A DNA stretch of 21,232 bases from a virus: IMG/VR virus record IMGVR_UViG_3300033155_000057, positions 1-21,232 of that record; one strand, given 5' to 3'. The position numbers and the translations under genes are program-made. Positions 15,775 through 21,232 of this stretch are shown here, one piece after another; within the stretch, counting starts at the first letter, position 1, and every line of letters begins with the position of its first letter. The notes under the pieces were generated by a model. That model saw only the letters and a list, made by a program, of their open reading frames with translations. It did not search any database and was not told where the DNA came from.

Positions 15775-16728
15775 ATGACCTCACAAGTAAACTTAGAAAG
15801 AATATGGGCCAGCACTGGCTCAATGACAGACCCACTTGATGTCAACTATGACCAAGGGTGGATAAGCGAGATACCTACATTTGAAGAGATGAACTATGTA
15901 CTCAATGCTATTGACAATAATATATTAGTTATAGCTGAAAGTGGTATCTTTGACTGGCAGAGTGATATAAATTACAAAGCTGGCACTTCGGTAAGAAGTG
16001 GAGTCAACACTTACTTCTGTAAGGCTAATAACATAAATCAATTACCAGCCTTAGATACGACAGGTAACTACTGGGTACTTGGTACTATATATGGTGGAGC
16101 AGCTACATCTTTGCTATTAAAGAATGGTGTTAAAACTGTTGACATCAACCCACGAGCTTCTGGTAATGTTTGGGATGGTTCTGATTATACTATTGAGAAT
16201 GCATCACCACTAATACAGTTAACAACATCAGGTGCTGGTACAAAGAACTGGGTGTTTGGTAATGTTGCTGGTGAGGTAGTTGTTATTGATGTAGATACTA
16301 CTACTCAACCTGATGGTCGTGACATCTCTTTAGGTGGGCCAGATACTAAGCGAGTATTTCATGAAGGACACTACCCAACATATCAAGAAGTTGTTGGAGC
16401 TATTCCTGACTCAGCTGGTAGTATTGCAAATGATGGTAAGTACTGGGCACGAAGAAACAACAACTGGTTTGAAGTAACAACCACATCTGTTCAGGACGAG
16501 CCACCACCACCTGTATTAGGTTTAGGTCAAGGCTGGTTCAACTTAGCTGATGGTCAGCTGTACATTGACATCGATGACGGTAGCTCCTCACAATGGGCAC
16601 CTGCTAATCCTCCAGTTATACCTACTATATATAAGGCAGAAGATGTATCCTATGATAACTCATCCTCTGGCTTAACCGCAACTAACATGCAAGATGCTAT
16701 TGATGAACTTGCAGCACTTCACCCTTAA
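15775..16728 (+). CDS. Tail fibre / baseplate-attached fibre protein
   Basis: This 317-aa protein is encoded right after the wedge genes. The N-terminus (MTSQVNLERIWASTGSMTDP, then GWISEIPTFEEMNYVLNAID) is typical of phage fibres that attach to the baseplate. Residues ~60-103 have a W...Y..G..V..G..Y......P.....W spacing (IFDWQSDINYKAGTSVRSGV and following), like carbohydrate-binding modules of the CBM5/12 type. The middle is Thr/Gly-rich. The C-terminus ends DNSSSGLTATNMQDAIDELA, a common junction motif of trimeric tail fibres. It may recognise surface glycans or bridge to the next fibre. No chaperone or peptidase domain is seen. Confidence 0.75.
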   Translation: MTSQVNLERIWASTGSMTDPLDVNYDQGWISEIPTFEEMNYVLNAIDNNILVIAESGIFDWQSDINYKAGTSVRSGVNTYFCKANNINQLPALDTTGNYWVLGTIYGGAATSLLLKNGVKTVDINPRASGNVWDGSDYTIENASPLIQLTTSGAGTKNWVFGNVAGEVVVIDVDTTTQPDGRDISLGGPDTKRVFHEGHYPTYQEVVGAIPDSAGSIANDGKYWARRNNNWFEVTTTSVQDEPPPPVLGLGQGWFNLADGQLYIDIDDGSSSQWAPANPPVIPTIYKAEDVSYDNSSSGLTATNMQDAIDELAALHP

Positions 16729-16738
16729 GGAGTAATTT

Positions 16739-18115
16739 ATGATTGACTTTCCGTCAAGTCCAGTAAATGGACAAGCTTATACTTACCCTACTACAGGTGT
16801 AAGGTACACATACAAGGACACTGGTGGTGGAACCGGGTTCTGGCAAGTAGTAACTCCAGGAACTTATGGCATAGCTACTGCTGCTGAAATTAACACTGGC
16901 ACAGAAATTGTTAAGTATGTAACTCCCTTGGAGCTAAAACAGTCTAACTACATGCAAGAGTCTGACTACTCAAGCAATGTTGCAACTGATGCTGAGATTA
17001 ATACTGGCACAAATGGTAACAAGCATGTAACTCCTCTGGAGCTGAAGCAGTCTGATTATATTGCTATGAATCAAGACAATGCTTCGGTTGCACAGACAGA
17101 CACTGGCACTGATACTAAGAAGTATGTCACACCAGCTGGCTTGAAAGGTTCCAAGTTTCTATCACATGGAAATGCTACCGATGTGGCTACTGCTTCTGAT
17201 GTGAATACTGGAACTAATACTTCCAAGTTTATTAACAGTAAGATACTGAAGGACTCAACTTACCTGTCATTAACAAATGATAAGGCACCTGCTTCAACCA
17301 TTAACACTGGTGCTGATGATACCAAGATTATTACGCCAAAGCAATTGCGTGATTCTACTTATATGTCACAGACAAGTGACTTGGCAAGTTCTGCTAATGT
17401 TGATACTGGTACTGCTGATAATAAGTACGTAAGTCCAAAAGGATTGAAAGATTCTAAGTATTTATCAAGCCAGAATGATATTGCAACTGCTTCTCAGATT
17501 AACACTGGTACGGATGGTGTTAGGGTTGTAACTCCTGAGTTCTTAAGAGACTCTACTTACTTGTCACTAACAACGGACAAAGCAAGCTCTGCTGAAGTTA
17601 CTACTGGCTCTAACGATACCAAGATTATAACTCCGGCACAACTTGCTGCTAGTAAGTATAACTCTGAAGGTGTTGTGCAGGTCTATACAGGCACTACAAG
17701 CACACAAGTAATAGTACCTGTTGATGTTGATTTCAATAATCTTATGCCAACAACAAGTCGTGGCATAGCTATGTTCAACAGAACTTTCACACCTAAGAAA
17801 ACAGGAACCTTGTTGAGAGTAGATTGGAATATACCTACAGGTGGTTTCAGTGGTTATGCCTTTGTTGGTATATTTAATAATGCAGGTACTTTAGTAGGTC
17901 ACTCTAGTACTGCATTGTTTGGTAACAGTGTAGTGTGGATTAACCAAACTGGCTGGTGCTCATTTGCACCTGTAGCTGGTGGTAACAACATAAGGTTGAG
18001 GTTGTTTACCTATGGTACTGCATATGAAAGCTACGCCAACCGTACAAGGTCTCCTGCTTATACATGGAACTCTAATGTATTTAGTCAGTGGTCTATATCA
18101 GAGTATCACCCATAA
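16739..18115 (+). CDS. Repeat-containing tail fibre with C-terminal receptor-binding-like domain
   Basis: This 458-aa protein opens with FPSSPVNGQAYTYPTTGVRY, a standard N-terminal fibre module, and W35. From residue 46 to about 308 there are eight repeats of 33-36 residues with the consensus ATA-EINTGTD-TKYVTPK-LKDSTYL, the repeated shaft module common in phage fibres. The last ~145 residues (from VVQVYTGTT) are a beta-rich, Gly/Asn/Trp-containing domain (FAPVAGGNNIRLRLFTYGTA). This is probably the receptor-contact head. It is the last gene before a strong terminator and probably helps set host range. A host-derived or phase-variable switch is not visible. I see no sialidase, lyase or other enzyme motif. 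Confidence 0.82.
   Translation: MIDFPSSPVNGQAYTYPTTGVRYTYKDTGGGTGFWQVVTPGTYGIATAAEINTGTEIVKYVTPLELKQSNYMQESDYSSNVATDAEINTGTNGNKHVTPLELKQSDYIAMNQDNASVAQTDTGTDTKKYVTPAGLKGSKFLSHGNATDVATASDVNTGTNTSKFINSKILKDSTYLSLTNDKAPASTINTGADDTKIITPKQLRDSTYMSQTSDLASSANVDTGTADNKYVSPKGLKDSKYLSSQNDIATASQINTGTDGVRVVTPEFLRDSTYLSLTTDKASSAEVTTGSNDTKIITPAQLAASKYNSEGVVQVYTGTTSTQVIVPVDVDFNNLMPTTSRGIAMFNRTFTPKKTGTLLRVDWNIPTGGFSGYAFVGIFNNAGTLVGHSSTALFGNSVVWINQTGWCSFAPVAGGNNIRLRLFTYGTAYESYANRTRSPAYTWNSNVFSQWSISEYHP
16874..17662 (+). repeat. Eight tandem protein-level repeats in the tail fibre
   Basis: Units start near residues 46, 82, 116, 150, 183, 216, 249 and 282 of the fibre. Each contains a TGT/TGA/TGS turn, a K-x-V/I-TP strand and an L-x-x-S-x-Y/F end. 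The DNA units are diverged, so this is old duplication rather than a fresh slippage array. Such shafts can vary in length by recombination between units. Confidence 0.85.
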
Positions 18116-18120
18116 TAAAC

Positions 18121-18157
18121 TGCCTATCTATCCTTAACCGGATGGGTAGGCATTTTT
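18121..18157 (+). terminator. Rho-independent terminator ending the tail fibre operon
   Basis: A 13-bp stem (18121-18133 with 18140-18152, two G-U pairs, loop TTAACC) is followed by TTTTT. It lies just after the fibre stop codon and separates the late structural genes from the block with the RNA polymerase gene. Confidence 0.9.
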
Positions 18158-18162
18158 CGTGG

Positions 18163-18201
18163 TTGTAAAGAATTCCGACATGTTTGTAAAGAATCTCGAC
18201 A
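18163..18201 (+). repeat. Two-copy direct repeat with 21-base period
   Basis: TTGTAAAGAATTCCGACA (18163-18180) and TTGTAAAGAATCTCGACA (18184-18201) match at 16 of 18 positions. Each copy carries TGT...ACA ends (TGTAAAG at one end, CGACA at the other), which gives a weak dyad. Two copies about two helical turns apart are typical of an operator pair or a pair of phage promoters. Function unknown. Confidence 0.7.
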
Positions 18202-18351
18202 GTTACACAGGCATCATATATGTGGCTGTTAAGTGTTACTTTGGCATGTTATAGGTAGTTATCTGGCTATGGTGCTGAGAAAAATAAAAAATAATTTATA
18301 TCTGCCTCTCCCGCTTGGCTGATTTGTGTATATATATAAAGGAGTCTCTTT

Positions 18352-18381
18352 ATGTTCTTTTGTATATCTGAATCAGTTTAA
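18352..18381 (+). other. Nine-codon mini-ORF in the leader
   Basis: ATG 18352 has a strong RBS (AAAGGAG, 18338-18344) and encodes MFFCISESV. Its first bases (ATGTTCTTTTGTAT) resemble those of the real gene at 18404 (ATGTTCTTGTATCAT), and both lie behind AGGAGT. It may be a leader peptide that controls translation downstream, or a relic of a duplicated start region. Confidence 0.4.
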
Positions 18382-18403
18382 CTAATCAATAGGAGTAAGC
18401 AAT

Positions 18404-18703
18404 ATGTTCTTGTATCATGGCACAACTAAGCTTAATGCTGAATGTGTTATTGATTATCCATTAGCTAAGGCATCAACGAATGGCTTTGGCTTCTACTTAA
18501 CCAATGACATTGAAGTAGCAAGACAATACGGTTCAAGTGTTGTTTGTTATGAAGTTAGCAATGACTTCACTTGTCAACTTGTTCGACCTTTCAACTATGA
18601 TGAAGAGAAGTCATATGATGGAAGACTTGAGTTTGTTCTTTCTCAACAGGAAGCAGACAAACTTGTTCTTAACTATTCTATTAACTCAACTATAATCCAT
18701 TAG
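18404..18703 (+). CDS. Small ADP-ribosyltransferase-like protein
   Basis: This 99-aa protein begins FLYHGTTKLNA (H5), the first strand of ADP-ribosyltransferase folds in which the His binds NAD. It continues with NGFGFYLTNDIEVARQYGSS, the 'GFY(L)T....A..(Y/W)' strand-helix seen in DUF3990, PARP-like and related families (Y31). A late acidic residue in RLEFVLS (E76) could be the third member of an H-Y-E triad. It is shorter than most ADP-ribosyltransferases, so it may be a minimal or degenerate version. AGGAG at 18391-18395 supports the start at ATG 18404. By analogy with T4 Alt/Mod it could modify host RNA polymerase or another host factor; the target is unknown. A non-enzymatic relative of the fold cannot be excluded. 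Confidence 0.6.
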   Translation: MFLYHGTTKLNAECVIDYPLAKASTNGFGFYLTNDIEVARQYGSSVVCYEVSNDFTCQLVRPFNYDEEKSYDGRLEFVLSQQEADKLVLNYSINSTIIH

Positions 18704-18712
18704 GAGTAACCT

Positions 18713-18865
18713 ATGAACACAGTACTAAAGGTTCTAGTCATTGTACTAGCCACTATCACATGTTACACAGCAGCAACAGGTGACATGTCCTACGTAGACA
18801 CTATCATATCAATGGCTGGTGTATGCACTGTATCATTCATGACACTGTTGGGGTTATCATCATGA
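18713..18865 (+). CDS. 50-aa membrane peptide, unknown function
   Basis: ATG 18713 follows AGGAG (18702-18706) and encodes 50 residues ending at TGA 18863-18865. There are two hydrophobic segments, about residues 4-19 (VLKVLVIVLATITCYT) and 30-48 (TIISMAGVCTVSFMTLLGL), joined by a short polar turn (GDMSYVD). Its stop overlaps the next ATG (ATGA), which supports it as a real, translationally coupled gene. Two-helix peptides of this size include small holins and inner-membrane regulators, but nothing here identifies which. No lysis enzyme is visible in the window, so a holin role is unsupported. Confidence 0.6.
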   Translation: MNTVLKVLVIVLATITCYTAATGDMSYVDTIISMAGVCTVSFMTLLGLSS

Positions 18866-19074
18866 GCGACTATCCAGTGTACAAGCACAATGAGGACTAC
18901 TTCCAATGCATCATTGACATGATTGTGTGTCTTGATAGGCTGGATGATGAGATAAGGGCAGACCCTGCAAATGGTGGTGATGCCTATGGACAGGGATATG
19001 AAGTACAAATGGATTTAGACAATGAAATGAACTGTGCAGGTGTCAACCTAGACACACATACTGTAGCACTATAA
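18862..19074 (+). CDS. Small acidic protein of unknown function
   Basis: This 70-aa protein starts at ATG 18862 (overlapping ATGA, GGGG about 8 bases upstream); the in-frame ATG at 18823 lies inside the upstream gene and is rejected. The sequence is acidic and mostly helical at first (EDYFQCIIDMIVCLDRLDDE), then Gly/Asp-rich (NGGDAYGQGYE). It contains three Cys residues without a clear metal-site spacing. I do not recognise the family. It lies in the same coupled block as the membrane peptide and just upstream of the phage RNA polymerase, so it is probably expressed with them. Confidence 0.65.
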   Translation: MSDYPVYKHNEDYFQCIIDMIVCLDRLDDEIRADPANGGDAYGQGYEVQMDLDNEMNCAGVNLDTHTVAL

Positions 19075-19098
19075 CTTAACTATAACTTAACTATAACT
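19068..19098 (+). repeat. 11-base tandem repeat upstream of the RNA polymerase gene
   Basis: ACTATAACTTA occurs as two full units (19068-19078, 19079-19089) followed by ACTATAACT (19090-19098). It begins at the stop codon of the small acidic gene and ends at the RBS (GGAG, 19099-19102) of the polymerase. The period equals about one helical turn. A related sequence, TAGCACTAACTTAACCTA, appears at 21183-21200 downstream of the polymerase. Confidence 0.75.
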
Positions 19099-19109
19099 GG
19101 AGTAACATT

Positions 19110-21056
19110 ATGAAAGCAATACACGAAGTACTATCTGAAGGCAACATCAACAAGTCTGCTCTACTGTCTACAATGGCAAGTGAGCTGTTTCAGAACAATC
19201 TCAACCCACGTATATCACTGATTACTGCTACGGCATACATTGGTGCTATTGAGTACTTGGATGATGAGGAGATGTTCATTGAAGCATTCGTTGATGGTCT
19301 GGAAGTGACATCACTGAGCATAACAGGTATCGAAGCAGAAGACATGCCTGATGATGTGATGGATACTACATGTATCATAGCTGCACTACAAGGTGCTAAC
19401 TACCTAACGGAAGAACACAAGGTAGGTGAAAGATTGATTGAACTGATGGAATTGCGCTCAGAGGCGTACTTACCAGCTTTGGCAGTCGATGGGGTCGAAA
19501 GAAGGTTTGGGTATGCACCAACACAATACTCAGCACTGTTCAAGGAAGCAATTCATGCTCTGGAGGACACTAAGTACACTGTAGATGATAGAATGCTATC
19601 AATCGCTTTACAGGTGCTTGCTGCTTCCGGTAAAGATGACGAGGAAGGTTATGTGCTACGTGGTTGTGAGAAGATGGACAGCAATGATGCGTATGTGAGT
19701 GAGTTCAAGGGTGACAGACGAGGTAGGATGTATCAAGCTTCATGTCATGGGCCAAATGGACAGGCTTCAGACCGTTCAAGAGCCTTGATGGACTTGTATG
19801 GTGTGCCAAGGGATTATGATGTTATGACAGCTCTTGACCACTTACGTCATGAAATGGCTGACATGGTATCTGTTGAGGGTGGCAAGGAGCGTAGACAGTT
19901 ACTTGTTGCTGCAACTGAGCATCCGGTAGAGTTCATACTCAAACATCAAGGTAAGGAGCATGGTGTTAGTAAGCCTTGGTCATTTGTGAAGGCAGCTAAG
20001 ATATTCTTGGACTTAGTAGAGTATCGTGATGCTGGAACAGATGGTAGACAGGTAGAGAAGCCTTACATAGGCATGGCATTTGGCTTAGATGCTAAGTGTT
20101 CTGGGCCTCAGTTGGGTGCTCTGATGGTAGGAGATGGTGATTTAGCTGCTGCTTGTGGGTTTAGCATGAAGGAGATAGATGATGCCTACATTCGTGCAAT
20201 AGGCGAGTGTGATAAGGCTGGATTTCACAATCTAACCAGAAATGACATCAAGAAGCCTTTCATGGGTATCTTCTATGGTCAAGGTAAGGATGCATTCATG
20301 CTACCTGATGATATGAGTGTTGCATTATGGACAAGCATACATGGTGAGACCATCATAGGTAACAGTAAGAGAGCTGAAGAGTTCCACAAGGCAGTAACTG
20401 CATCGTTCGGTGCTAAGATGATTGCAGTAAGGGAAGCAATGAGGTCTTACATGGGTAAGATTGAAGGCAAGGTTAGTCACTACTTACCTGATGGATTTAG
20501 GGTAGCAATGAACTATAAGATGAAAGTAAACATCTTGGGTGAATTGATGGAGTATGACACTCCTAAGTTTGATGTTAGACTAAGAAACAACGTAGAAGCG
20601 TATAAATTCATCAATATGCAGATGAACACCAAGGAAGTACATACTGGTGACTTTGCAAGGAATGGCTTCGTTAACATGGTTCAGGGAGTGGATGGACTGA
20701 TTGCAAGGCTGATTGTAGTACATCTTAAGAGATTAGGTGCACAACACATCATTGCTGTCCATGATTGCTTCCGAGTCAACGTAAAGGACATGGAGTTGCT
20801 AAAGGCTGCTATTAAAGAGGCTTATAGGGATTTATTCGGTAGCTACATAAACACAGCTACTGAGGACTTACCGAAGGGTCAGGACATACTAGGCTTGTAC
20901 TTTGATGGTATTAACGACCAACTGAAGAATATTGATGATGCTATTGATATTAGTCAGTTCTTCACCAGTGGTAAGCGTAGACTTCAGAAGATACATGGTG
21001 AGAAGCTTAACCATCTCATCAGTGCTCTTGGAACTACATACTACTTTGATAAATAG
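19110..21056 (+). CDS. Single-subunit DNA-directed RNA polymerase (T7-like, compact)
   Basis: This 648-aa protein has the hallmark motifs of T7-type RNA polymerases. GDRRGRMYQASCHGPNGQ (residues 201-218) matches T7 DWRGRVY. Motif A is GLDAKCSGPQLGALMVGD with D327 (T7 D537). Motif B is TRNDIKKPFMGIFYG with R377, K381 and Y389 (T7 R627, K631, Y639, with identical spacing). Motif C is VHDCFRV with H551 and D552 (T7 H811, D812). All catalytic residues are present. It is about 235 residues shorter than T7 polymerase, mainly before motif A and between A and B, so the promoter-binding N-terminal domain is reduced. It would transcribe phage genes from phage-specific promoters, independent of host polymerase. 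ATG 19110 has GGAG 8 bases upstream. Confidence 0.93.
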   Translation: MKAIHEVLSEGNINKSALLSTMASELFQNNLNPRISLITATAYIGAIEYLDDEEMFIEAFVDGLEVTSLSITGIEAEDMPDDVMDTTCIIAALQGANYLTEEHKVGERLIELMELRSEAYLPALAVDGVERRFGYAPTQYSALFKEAIHALEDTKYTVDDRMLSIALQVLAASGKDDEEGYVLRGCEKMDSNDAYVSEFKGDRRGRMYQASCHGPNGQASDRSRALMDLYGVPRDYDVMTALDHLRHEMADMVSVEGGKERRQLLVAATEHPVEFILKHQGKEHGVSKPWSFVKAAKIFLDLVEYRDAGTDGRQVEKPYIGMAFGLDAKCSGPQLGALMVGDGDLAAACGFSMKEIDDAYIRAIGECDKAGFHNLTRNDIKKPFMGIFYGQGKDAFMLPDDMSVALWTSIHGETIIGNSKRAEEFHKAVTASFGAKMIAVREAMRSYMGKIEGKVSHYLPDGFRVAMNYKMKVNILGELMEYDTPKFDVRLRNNVEAYKFINMQMNTKEVHTGDFARNGFVNMVQGVDGLIARLIVVHLKRLGAQHIIAVHDCFRVNVKDMELLKAAIKEAYRDLFGSYINTATEDLPKGQDILGLYFDGINDQLKNIDDAIDISQFFTSGKRRLQKIHGEKLNHLISALGTTYYFDK

Positions 21057-21232
21057 GAGGTAACATGAAAGAGACAACATGTTAGGTGACTAACCAGTAA
21101 TGAGGGCTACAGCCCGATAACATCATCCAAAGCTAATAGTTAACCCAGTCTGCTGCGTTCCGTCCTTTGGCAAGCATAACCATAGCACTAACTTAACCTA
21201 ATGACCAGAGGACAGACTTCAGGAGGTCTCGT
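21057..21232 (+). other. Apparently non-coding region after the polymerase gene
   Basis: I see no full gene in these 176 bases. They begin with a strong RBS (AGGAGG) and a 6-codon mini-ORF (ATG 21065 to TAG 21085, MKETTC). They also contain GGGCTACAGCCC (perfect short hairpin), a long-range CCAAAG/CTTTGG pair (21127-21132 with 21165-21170), the TAGCACTAACTTAAC motif, and near the window edge an AGACTT/AGGTCT stem with loop CAGG (about 21211-21226). It may be a structured RNA or a leader for the next gene; no known RNA family is recognised. Confidence 0.4.

Larger units (their letters stand above)
18158..18403 (+). promoter_or_regulatory. Leader region between the structural operon and the polymerase block
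   Basis: These 246 bases hold no convincing full-length gene. They contain a two-copy 21-base-period repeat (18163-18201), a very AT-rich tract (about 18278-18300), a TATATATAAAGGAG segment (18331-18344) and a 9-codon mini-ORF (18352-18381). Its place after a strong terminator suggests that a promoter for the downstream block lies here. I could not pick a convincing -35/-10 pair, and an unknown phage-polymerase promoter is equally possible. Confidence 0.5.

Noticed and set aside
18180-18254. 24-aa ORF from ATG 18180 in the leader
   Set aside because: No RBS and it overlaps the repeat boxes; likely chance.
18823-18861. Earlier ATG start for the 70-aa protein
   Set aside because: It is inside the 50-aa membrane peptide gene without an RBS; the ATGA overlap at 18862 is the better start.
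19067-19074. T7-type promoter core (CACTATAA)
   Set aside because: Only the CACTATA core matches; the upstream recognition bases and +1 GG do not, and the polymerase is diverged. Kept only as a remark.

Overview
The window is a piece of a tailed, contractile-tail (myovirus-type) bacteriophage genome. Every supported gene lies on the + strand. Genes are packed with overlaps or gaps of mostly under 70 bases, and the DNA is moderately AT-rich by eye. The protein families (DUF2213, DUF2184, DUF4054, DUF3383, DUF3277, Gp138-type spike, gp25, baseplate J, DUF2612) belong to phages of Gram-negative, mostly proteobacterial, hosts. I cannot name the host from the sequence. No integrase, repressor, tRNA, insertion sequence or CRISPR array is visible.

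Layout. (1) Head, 1-3039: the end of a DUF2213 prohead protease/scaffold-type gene, a capsid cement protein, the DUF2184 major capsid protein, a small membrane protein, and a small protein with a long acidic tail. (2) Neck and connector, 3053-4326: a DUF4054 head-tail adaptor, a head-closure-like protein and a neck/tail-terminator protein. (3) Contractile tail, 4335-10701: DUF3383 sheath, DUF3277 tube, a strong terminator, a tail assembly chaperone with a clear -1 frameshift site (T TTT TTC at 6706-6712), and a 1232-aa protein in the tape-measure position. (4) Baseplate and spike, 10704-15765: a hub protein whose C-terminus continues in the +1 frame, a Dit-like protein, a Gp138-type spike with an HxH tip, a gp25-like wedge, a baseplate J protein and a DUF2612 protein. 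(5) Fibres, 15775-18115: a fibre with a carbohydrate-binding-like module and a fibre with eight tandem repeats, then a second strong terminator. (6) A separate block from about 18160: a leader with a 21-base-period direct repeat, a small ADP-ribosyltransferase-like protein, two small unknown proteins (one missed by length-filtered ORF calling), an 11-base tandem repeat, and a compact single-subunit T7-type RNA polymerase. The last 176 bases look non-coding.

How it works together: regions 1-5 are one late morphogenesis module in assembly order. Region 6 looks like a separately transcribed block whose polymerase probably transcribes other phage genes from phage-specific promoters, none of which I can identify with confidence.

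The most striking observation is a complete lambda-exonuclease/YqaJ-type nuclease domain (about 8575-9147) inside the tape-measure-position protein. It retains a GxxxE motif, the ASPDG aspartate, the ExK pair and the downstream Q-rich helix. This suggests a virion-carried, possibly ejected, nuclease. Next in interest are the small ADP-ribosyltransferase-like protein beside the phage RNA polymerase and the +1 frame break in the hub gene.
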